Position numbers and translations under genes: made by a program. From the NCBI GenBank assembly GCA_029968055.1, contig JASCNX010000002.1, positions 558,001 to 622,000 on the forward strand: a stretch of 64,000 nt of DNA. Reading direction: 5' to 3'. The notes below the pieces were generated by a model. That model did not search any database and had not been told where the DNA came from. It saw only the letters and a program-made list of their open reading frames with translations. Shown piece after piece: positions 58,450-64,000 of the stretch. This stretch comes from Xenophilus aerolatus. Lineage in GTDB: Bacteria > Pseudomonadota > Gammaproteobacteria > Burkholderiales > Burkholderiaceae_C. Position 1 is the first letter of the stretch. The number at the start of each line of letters is the position of its first letter.

Positions 58450-58917
58450 ATGAACCGCCTCGCGTCCATCCTGCCGCCCGCTCAAGTTCTCGTGAGCGTC
58501 GACGCTACCAGCAAGAAGCGGGCCTTCGAAGAGGCAGGCTTGTTGTTCGAGAACCTCCATGGTCTGGGCCGCGCCCTGATCACCGACAGCCTGTTCGCCC
58601 GCGAGCGCCTCGGCTCCACCGGGCTCGGCCATGGCGTGGCCATTCCGCACGGCCGGATCAAGGGCCTGAAGGCGCCCATGGCGGCGGTCTTCCAGCTGGC
58701 CAACCCCATCGGCTTCGACGCGCCGGACGAGCAGCCGGTCATGCTGCTGATCTTCCTGCTGGTGCCCGAGGCCGCCACGCAGAAGCACCTGGAAATCCTC
58801 TCCGAGATCGCCGAAATGCTCAGCGACGCGGTGCTGCGCGAAAAGATCAAGACCAGCGGCGACGCCACCGAGCTGCACGCGCTGATCGCCGGCTGGCGCT
58901 CCACGCAGGTCGCCTGA
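58450..58917 (+). CDS. ptsN: PTS IIA-like nitrogen-regulatory protein
   Basis: A 155-residue EIIA-Ntr regulator. The phosphorylated histidine is H67 in [12 protein letters not shown]. Surrounding conserved segments are [18 protein letters not shown] and [20 protein letters not shown]. It receives phosphate from NPr/HPr and controls potassium uptake, carbon and nitrogen responses. It lies next to hprK, as in many betaproteobacteria; no HPr gene is in the window. ATG 58450 follows directly on a -10-like cataat (58427-58432), which would leave a very short leader. Confidence 0.93.
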   Translation: MNRLASILPPAQVLVSVDATSKKRAFEEAGLLFENLHGLGRALITDSLFARERLGSTGLGHGVAIPHGRIKGLKAPMAAVFQLANPIGFDAPDEQPVMLLIFLLVPEAATQKHLEILSEIAEMLSDAVLREKIKTSGDATELHALIAGWRSTQVA

Positions 58918-58975
58918 CGGCAGCTCGCGCCCGGCTGCGCGGGGTGCGGCCGGTCGTCCTCGTCACAATGCACCC

Positions 58976-59926
58976 ATGAAACCGACGGTCATCAGCGCGG
59001 ACGCGATGTTCGAGGAGTTCCGCGGCTCCCTGCGCTGGGAGTGGCTCGCGGGCCTGGGTGCCTCGGAGCGCCAGTTCGACCCCGACGTCATCAGCCGCGC
59101 CCAATCGGCGGCCGACCTGGTCGGCTACCTCAACTACATCCATCCGTACCGGGTGCAGATCCTGGGGGCGCGCGAGATCGCGTACCTCACGCGCGGCACG
59201 GCCGAGGACTGCGCCCGCCGCATCGCCCGCATCGTCACGCTGGAGCCCCCGATGCTCGTGCTGGCCGACGGGCAGGCCGCGCCGGACGAACTGCTGTCCA
59301 TCTGCGAGCGGGCCCAGCTGCCGCTCTTCGCCACGCGCGAATCGTCGGCCTTCGTGATCGACGTGCTGCGGGCCTACCTGTCCAAGCACTTCGCCGAGCG
59401 CACCTCGATGCACGGCGTGTTCATGGACATCCTGGGCATGGGCGTGATGATCACGGGCGAGTCCGGCCTGGGCAAGAGCGAACTGGGCCTGGAGCTCATC
59501 TCGCGCGGCAACGGCCTGGTGGCCGACGACGCGGTCGACCTGTACCGCATCAACCAGGCCACCATCGTGGGCCGCTGCCCGGACCTGCTGCAGAACCTGC
59601 TGGAGGTGCGCGGCATCGGCCTGCTCGACATCAAGGCCATCTTCGGCGAGACGGCCGTGCGCAGGAAGATGCGCCTGAACCTCATCGTGCACCTGGTGCG
59701 GCGCGACTCCTTCGAGCGCGACTACGAGCGCCTGCCGGCCGAGCCGCTCACGCAGGACGTGCTCGGCGTGCCGGTGCGCAAGGCGGTGATCCAGGTGGTG
59801 GCCGGCCGCAACATCGCCGTGCTGGTGGAGGCGGCGGTGCGCAATTCGATCCTGCAGCTGCGGGGCATCGACACCTACGCCGACTTCGTCGCGCGGCACC
59901 ACAAGGCCATGGAGCAGGGCGACTGA
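58976..59926 (+). CDS. hprK: HPr kinase/phosphorylase
   Basis: A 316-residue enzyme that phosphorylates or dephosphorylates a serine of HPr. The N-terminal half has [20 protein letters not shown]. The P-loop is [10 protein letters not shown] at residues 161-170, after the conserved [15 protein letters not shown]. The HPrK signature [15 protein letters not shown] and the tail [18 protein letters not shown] complete the kinase domain. In proteobacteria it couples the phosphotransferase system to metabolism without sugar import. It follows ptsN after 58 bases in the same orientation. Confidence 0.95.
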   Translation: MKPTVISADAMFEEFRGSLRWEWLAGLGASERQFDPDVISRAQSAADLVGYLNYIHPYRVQILGAREIAYLTRGTAEDCARRIARIVTLEPPMLVLADGQAAPDELLSICERAQLPLFATRESSAFVIDVLRAYLSKHFAERTSMHGVFMDILGMGVMITGESGLGKSELGLELISRGNGLVADDAVDLYRINQATIVGRCPDLLQNLLEVRGIGLLDIKAIFGETAVRRKMRLNLIVHLVRRDSFERDYERLPAEPLTQDVLGVPVRKAVIQVVAGRNIAVLVEAAVRNSILQLRGIDTYADFVARHHKAMEQGD

Positions 59927-59948
59927 GCGCCGCGCCGACGCCGAGCGC

Positions 59949-60377
59949 TCAGCGCTGCTTGGCCTGGCACTCGGCGCACACGCCGTACAGCGACATGGCG
60001 TGGTCCTGCAGGTGCCAGCCCTTGTCCTTGGCGATCAGTTGCTGGCGACGCTCGATCTCGGCGTCGTAGAACTCCTCGACCCTGCCGCACGAGGTGCACA
60101 CCAGGTGGTCGTGGTGCGTGCCCTCGTTGAGCTCGTACACCGCCTTGCCGCTCTCGAAGTGGCTGCGCGAGAGGATGCCCGCCTGCTCGAACTGCGTGAG
60201 CACGCGGTAGACGGTGGCCAGGCCGATGTCGGAGTGTTCGTTGAGCAGCACCCGGAACACGTCTTCGGCCGTCATGTGCCGCAGCCCGCCGGCCTGGAAG
60301 ATTTCCAGGATCTTGAGGCGGGGGAGGGTGGCCTTCAGGCCGGTGCTCTTGAGGTTGTCGATGTTGCCCATGGTCAT
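59949..60377 (-). CDS. fur: Ferric uptake regulator
   Basis: A 142-residue Fe(II)-sensing repressor. The N-terminal winged helix ([20 protein letters not shown], then [20 protein letters not shown]) binds DNA. The metal sites are in [19 protein letters not shown], with a second CXXC near the C-terminus ([11 protein letters not shown]). The start is ATG 60377 or 60371 ([10 protein letters not shown]); neither has a strong ribosome site, so the choice is open. It is divergent from bamE with 80 bases between. Confidence 0.95.
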   Translation of the reverse strand: MTMGNIDNLKSTGLKATLPRLKILEIFQAGGLRHMTAEDVFRVLLNEHSDIGLATVYRVLTQFEQAGILSRSHFESGKAVYELNEGTHHDHLVCTSCGRVEEFYDAEIERRQQLIAKDKGWHLQDHAMSLYGVCAECQAKQR

Positions 60378-60457
60378 CTCGGCAGCAGGACCGCGGCGAA
60401 GGCCCGGCAAGGGCCTGCCGCTACAATCTTCGGATCATATCGCTACGCCTTTTTCCC

Positions 60458-61012
60458 ATGCTTGGTTCAACCCGACGCCGGCCGCTGCTGCTGGCTGCCG
60501 CCCTGCTCGCAGGCATCGGTGTGGCTGGGTGCAGCAGCACCAGCGATCGCATGCGCAACGCGCTGTACGCCGTCACGCCCTACAAGGTCGAGGTCGTCCA
60601 GGGCAACGTGGTCACCAAGGAACAGGTCGAGGCGCTCAAGCCCGGCATGACGCGCCAGCAGGTGCGCGACATCCTCGGCACCTCGCTGCTGACCGACGTG
60701 TTCCACGCCGACCGCTGGGACTACGTCTTCACCATCAAGCGCCAGGGCGTCGATCCGCAGCAGCGCCGCCTGACGCTGATGTTCAACGGCGACACGCTGG
60801 CCAGCTTCGAGGGCGACCCCATGCCCAGCGAGCAGGAGTTCGTCTCCACCATCGACACCCGCAAGAAGCCGGGCAAGGTGCCCGTGCTCGAGGCCACCGA
60901 CGACCAGCTCAAGAAGTTCGATGCGCCGGCCGACGCGAAGTCGACCGAAGCCTCGGCGCGCGCGCTGACGCCGCTGCCGCCGACCTACCCGCCGCTCGAG
61001 TCGCCGCGCTGA
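60458..61012 (+). CDS. bamE: Outer membrane protein assembly factor BamE (SmpA lipoprotein)
   Basis: A 184-residue outer-membrane lipoprotein of the Bam complex. A signal peptide with lipobox (LAGIGVAGC) gives a lipid-anchored Cys25. The SmpA/OmlA domain is recognisable in [20 protein letters not shown] and [18 protein letters not shown]-terminal disordered extension (after ~140) is longer than in E. coli. A -10-like TACAAT lies at 60422-60427. It is divergent from fur, an arrangement found widely in proteobacteria. Confidence 0.92.
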   Translation: MLGSTRRRPLLLAAALLAGIGVAGCSSTSDRMRNALYAVTPYKVEVVQGNVVTKEQVEALKPGMTRQQVRDILGTSLLTDVFHADRWDYVFTIKRQGVDPQQRRLTLMFNGDTLASFEGDPMPSEQEFVSTIDTRKKPGKVPVLEATDDQLKKFDAPADAKSTEASARALTPLPPTYPPLESPR

Positions 61013-61100
61013 GCGGCGGCCCTCGCGCCCCGGGGGCGCCCCCAGCCGCAGCGGGTGGCGTCCTCCTCCTCCCGATACGACGCCTCCAGGCCTGCCGCGC

Positions 61101-61934
61101 GTGACCTCCCCGACCTCCTCTTCGTCTTCTTCCTTGCGCCGCGTTGCCATCGCCGGCGCGTCCGGCCGCATGGGCCGCATGCTGGTCGAGGCCGTGCACC
61201 AGGCCGACGACCTGCAACTGGCCGGTGCACTCGACATCCCCGGCAGCCCCGAGCTGGGCCGCGATGCCGCGGCCTTCCTCGGCCAGCCGGCCGGTGTCCC
61301 GATCACCGACGACGTGCGCGCCGGACTTGCGAATGCGCAGGTGCTGATCGACTTCACGCGTCCTGAAGGCACGCTGGCGCACCTGGCCGTGTGCCGCGCG
61401 CTCGGCGTGCAGGCCGTGATCGGCACCACCGGCTTCTCCGAAGCACAGAAGGCCGAGGTCGCCGCCTTCGCGCAGGACATCGCCATCGTCATGGCACCCA
61501 ACATGAGCGTGGGTGTGAACGTGACCTTCAAGCTGCTGGAGATGGCGGCCAAGGCGCTGTCGACCGGCTACGACATCGAGGTCATCGAGGCGCACCACCG
61601 CCACAAGGTCGACGCGCCCTCGGGCACCGCGCTCAAGATGGGCGAGGTCATCGCCGACGCGCTGGGCCGCGACCTCCAGGACTGCGCCGTCTACGCCCGC
61701 GAAGGCGTGACGGGCGAGCGTGACCCGTCCACCATCGGCTTTGCCACCATCCGCGGCGGCGACATCGTGGGCGACCACACCGTGCTCTTCGCCGGCACCG
61801 GCGAACGCATCGAGATCTCGCACAAGTCGTCCAGCCGCGCGGGGTACGCACAGGGCAGCCTGCGCGCCGCGCGCTTCCTGGCGACGAAGAAGGCCGGCCT
61901 GTTCGACATGTTCGACGTGCTGGGCCTGCGCTGA
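61101..61934 (+). CDS. dapB: 4-hydroxy-tetrahydrodipicolinate reductase
   Basis: A 277-residue lysine/diaminopimelate pathway reductase. The NAD(P)-binding loop is [14 protein letters not shown]. The catalytic signature is [16 protein letters not shown] with the catalytic His pair and Lys. The conserved GTTGFSEAQ and the closing [20 protein letters not shown] follow. It uses a GTG start at 61101; the first ten codons are a Ser-rich lead. It lies 88 bases after bamE; a perfect GCGCCCC/GGGGCGC hairpin (61025-61039) sits between them. Confidence 0.95.
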   Translation: MTSPTSSSSSSLRRVAIAGASGRMGRMLVEAVHQADDLQLAGALDIPGSPELGRDAAAFLGQPAGVPITDDVRAGLANAQVLIDFTRPEGTLAHLAVCRALGVQAVIGTTGFSEAQKAEVAAFAQDIAIVMAPNMSVGVNVTFKLLEMAAKALSTGYDIEVIEAHHRHKVDAPSGTALKMGEVIADALGRDLQDCAVYAREGVTGERDPSTIGFATIRGGDIVGDHTVLFAGTGERIEISHKSSSRAGYAQGSLRAARFLATKKAGLFDMFDVLGLR

Positions 61935-61957
61935 GCACGCCCGACGCGCCAGCCGAC

Positions 61958-62662
61958 ATGTCCGCCCTCGACCTCCTGACCCAGGGCGACGCCGTCAGCC
62001 GCGCCGTCGCGGCGCTGTTGCTCGCGATGTCGGTCGCGAGCTGGGTCGTGATCCTCTGGAAGGCCTGGCTGCTGCGCGGCGGCACGCGCGACGTGCTGCG
62101 CAGCATCGCCGCCTTCTGGCAGTCGCCAGGGCTCGACGAGGCGGCGCAGCGCCTGCAGGGCTTCGACCGTGCCGCCCTGGTGCGGCCCGCGGTGCTTGCA
62201 TTGCAGCAGGTGGCCCTGGACACGCAGGCCGCCCGTGGCGACCTGGCCGCACAGGGCAGCCTGGCCCAGCGCCTGACCCGCGCGCTGCGCGACGCGCTGC
62301 ACGGTGCGCTGCGCCGCCTGCAGGCGGGCCAGATCCTCCTCGCCACGGTGGGCGCCACGGCCCCCTTCGTCGGCCTGCTGGGCACCGTGTGGGGCATCCA
62401 CCGCGCGCTGGCCACCATCGCGGCACAGACCGGCGGCTTCACCATCGACAAGGTGGCCGGCCCGGTCGGCGAGGCGCTGGTGATGACGGCTTTCGGCCTG
62501 GCGGTCGCGATCCCGGCCGTGCTGGCCTACAACGTGTTCGGCCGCGTCGTCGGCCGCATCGAGGCCGAGCTGGAAGGCTTCGCGCACGACCTGCTCGCCA
62601 CCTTCGCGCCCGCGGCGCCCGCCGTGCCGCCGGCGCGGCCGATGCCGGTCGCCACCGCCTGA
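61958..62662 (+). CDS. exbB: MotA/TolQ/ExbB proton channel family protein
   Basis: A 234-residue inner-membrane protein that forms a proton channel with the ExbD-like product of the next gene. Three membrane segments are visible: residues ~15-35 (AVAALLLAMSVASWVVILWK), ~125-150 (ILLATVGATAPFVGLLGTVW) and ~165-190 (GEALVMTAFGLAVAIPAVLA). The TolQ/ExbB signature with the Gly-Thr pairs is intact. It starts 24 bases after dapB and ends 13 before exbD. Whether it powers a TonB or a Tol-like system is not shown; no tonB is nearby. Confidence 0.88.
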   Translation: MSALDLLTQGDAVSRAVAALLLAMSVASWVVILWKAWLLRGGTRDVLRSIAAFWQSPGLDEAAQRLQGFDRAALVRPAVLALQQVALDTQAARGDLAAQGSLAQRLTRALRDALHGALRRLQAGQILLATVGATAPFVGLLGTVWGIHRALATIAAQTGGFTIDKVAGPVGEALVMTAFGLAVAIPAVLAYNVFGRVVGRIEAELEGFAHDLLATFAPAAPAVPPARPMPVATA

Positions 62663-62675
62663 GGCGAGGCAAGCG

Positions 62676-63140
62676 ATGGCGTTCGGCCGCAGCTCCCTCG
62701 GCAGCGCCAGCGGCGCCGGCGGCCGCTCGATGGGGGGCGGCGGCCAGCGCCCGCTGTCCGACATCAACGTCACGCCGCTGGTGGACGTGATGCTGGTGCT
62801 CTTGGTGATCTTCATCATCACCGCGCCGCTCATGGCCAGCAGCATCAAGCTCGACCTGCCGCGCACCGACGCCGGCCAGCCCGCCGACACGCCGCGCTTC
62901 GTCACGCTCTCGGTCGACGCGGGCGGCAATGTCTTCCTCGACGAGCAGCGCATCGCCAGCAACGAAGACCTCGCCGCCAAGCTCCAGGCCGCCGCCGAGC
63001 GCAGCCGCGACACCGAACTCCAGCTGCGCGCCGACCATACCGTGCCCTACGGCAAGGTCGTCGAACTCATGGGCATCGCGAACCAGGCGGGGCTGAACCG
63101 CATCGGCTTCGTGACGGAGGCGCCGGAGGTGCCGCGCTGA
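62676..63140 (+). CDS. exbD: ExbD/TolR-family biopolymer transport protein
   Basis: A 154-residue single-helix partner of ExbB. The essential aspartate is D37 in VTPLVDVMLVLLVIFII. A Gly-rich cytoplasmic lead precedes it, and the periplasmic domain ends in VMGIANQAGLNRIGFVTEA-like sequence, normal for ExbD/TolR. It lies 13 bases after exbB. A large inverted repeat starts 27 bases after its stop. Confidence 0.88.
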   Translation: MAFGRSSLGSASGAGGRSMGGGGQRPLSDINVTPLVDVMLVLLVIFIITAPLMASSIKLDLPRTDAGQPADTPRFVTLSVDAGGNVFLDEQRIASNEDLAAKLQAAAERSRDTELQLRADHTVPYGKVVELMGIANQAGLNRIGFVTEAPEVPR

Positions 63141-63166
63141 GTAGCTGAGGTCGGGCATACGGAATA

Positions 63167-63358
63167 CGGACTTCCGGACGCAGAGGACGCAAAGGTTTCG
63201 CAGAGGACGCAAAAAATAAAAAAGGCGCTGATTTCGCTGTGAAGCGGTCGCTCCTTCATTGATAGCTTCAGCGCCCGTCCAACGAGCGCTCAAATCATTT
63301 TTTTCGAATCTTTTGCGCCCTCTGCGGAATCTTTGCGTCCTCTGCGTCCGGATGTCCG
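63167..63358. repeat. Nested intergenic inverted repeat between exbD and glgP
   Basis: Two 48-base arms (63167-63214 and 63311-63358) are inverted copies that match at 44 of 48 positions. Each arm is itself a tandem of a ~16-base unit (CGCAGAGGACGCAAAG and a variant) with a 20-base period. Inside, GGCGCTGA (63224-63231) pairs with TCAGCGCC (63268-63275). Next to this is a stretch (gatagcttcagcgcc...gagcgct, 63261-63290) like a dispersed intergenic repeat of Comamonadaceae. The convergent position between two stops suits a bidirectional terminator or a REP-like mobile repeat. Confidence 0.7.
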
Positions 63359-63365
63359 AATCGCG

Positions 63366-64000
63366 TCAGCCCAGCACCACCGGCTTCGTCCGCCAGATCT
63401 CGTGCGCGTACTCGGCGATGGTGCGGTCGGACGAGAAGGCGCCCATGCCGGCGACGTTGAGGATGGCCTTGCGGGTCCAGGCGTCGGGGTCGCGGTAGAG
63501 CGCATCGACCTGGGCTTGCATCTCGATGTAGCTCGCGTAGTCGGCCAGCAGCAGGTAGTGGTCGCCCCAGTTCACCAGGGCGTCGAAGATGCCCTGGTAG
63601 CGGTTGGGCTCGCCGGGCGAGAAGACGCCGGACTGGATGGCGTCGAGCACGCGCTTGAGTTCCGGGTTGCCTTCGTAGTAGTTGCGCGGCTGGTAGCCGC
63701 TGGCGCGGATGTCGGCCACCTGCGGCGTGGTGTTGCCGAAGATGAAGATGTTGTCCTCGCCCACGTTCTCGCGCATCTCGACGTTGGCGCCGTCCAGCGT
63801 GCCGATGGTCAGCGCGCCGTTGAGCGCGAACTTCATGTTGCCGGTGCCCGAGGCCTCGGTGCCGGCGGTGGAGATCTGCTCCGACAGGTCGGCCGCCGGC
63901 ATGATGATTTCGGCCAGGCTCACCGAGTAGTTGGGCAGGAACACCACCTTCAGAAGCTTGCCCACGCGCTCGTCGGCGTTGATGACCGCGCCCACGTCGT
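63366..64000 (-). CDS. glgP: Glycogen/maltodextrin phosphorylase, C-terminal part (runs off window)
   Basis: Only the last 211 codons are in the window; the 5' part lies beyond base 64000. The PLP-binding lysine motif [19 protein letters not shown] is intact. The preceding [20 protein letters not shown] and the C-terminal [20 protein letters not shown], then IW, are typical of GlgP/MalP. It releases glucose-1-phosphate from glycogen ends and is the degradative partner of the glucan cluster 29 kb away. It is convergent with exbD across the inverted repeat. Confidence 0.93.
   Translation of the reverse strand, partial: DVGAVINADERVGKLLKVVFLPNYSVSLAEIIMPAADLSEQISTAGTEASGTGNMKFALNGALTIGTLDGANVEMRENVGEDNIFIFGNTTPQVADIRASGYQPRNYYEGNPELKRVLDAIQSGVFSPGEPNRYQGIFDALVNWGDHYLLLADYASYIEMQAQVDALYRDPDAWTRKAILNVAGMGAFSSDRTIAEYAHEIWRTKPVVLG

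Noticed and set aside
61025-61039. Perfect GCGCCCC/GGGGCGC hairpin between bamE and dapB
   Set aside because: No T-run and a single-base loop; GC-rich palindromes like this are expected by chance in such DNA.

Overview
This 64-kb window is chromosomal DNA of a high-GC Gram-negative bacterium, most likely a betaproteobacterium of the family Comamonadaceae (Variovorax or a close relative; this placement is inferred from recalled protein similarity and gene order). Signs are the tripartite-tricarboxylate (Bug) binding protein, the ptsN-hprK pair, the divergent fur/bamE pair followed by dapB, the fused pntA, fatty-acyl-CoA ligases of betaproteobacterial type, and intergenic palindromic repeats typical of the family. 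I see no phage, transposase, CRISPR array, rRNA or tRNA.

Layout. 0.2-4.8 kb: a MocR/TauR-like regulator followed by a taurine-type ABC importer (tauABC). 4.9-5.5 kb: a two-gene MntA/HepT-type toxin-antitoxin pair. 5.6-10.7 kb: uvrA and a ClC chloride transporter on the minus strand, ssb on the plus strand. 11-16.8 kb: a Bug-type binding protein, a leaderless binding-protein-like protein, HU, catalase-peroxidase KatG and a Nudix hydrolase. 17-34.6 kb: the metabolic centrepiece, a seven-gene plus-strand alpha-glucan/trehalose cluster: glgX, glgB, glgE, a treS-maltokinase fusion, a small membrane channel-like gene, treZ and a malQ-treY fusion. 34.7-37.1 kb: small or poorly known genes (DUF3606, a flavin-dependent monooxygenase-like enzyme, DUF427) and a 640-bp stretch that looks partly decayed. 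37.2-48.4 kb: a long minus-strand run with an outer-membrane protein, MTA/SAH nucleosidase, two acyl-CoA ligases flanking an orphan xanthine-dehydrogenase/CoxL-type subunit, and the proton-pumping transhydrogenase pntAB. 48.8-53 kb: a two-component system whose CHASE2 sensor kinase overlaps a DUF4019 gene and a NudJ-like gene. 53-64 kb: housekeeping genes mnmA, corA, a UvrD-like helicase, hpf, ptsN, hprK, fur, bamE, dapB, an exbB/exbD pair, and the C-terminal end of a glycogen phosphorylase that runs off the window.

How the genes work together. The glucan cluster holds both routes between trehalose and alpha-glucan. TreS-maltokinase converts trehalose to maltose-1-phosphate; GlgE polymerises it; GlgB branches the product. 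GlgX debranches, and TreY plus TreZ cut trehalose from the glucan ends, with MalQ reshuffling the short chains. A phosphorylase sits 29 kb away. Neither glgA nor glgC is in the window, so the GlgE route may be the main local way of making glycogen. Embedding a mechanosensitive-channel-like gene in the same coupled run suggests a role in osmotic stress.

Regulatory candidates read directly from sequence include a LexA-like palindrome ahead of the UvrD-like helicase, an OxyR/LysR-type palindrome ahead of katG, palindromes ahead of tauA and pntA, several strong intrinsic terminators, a possible small RNA between hpf and ptsN, and a 190-bp nested inverted repeat between exbD and glgP.
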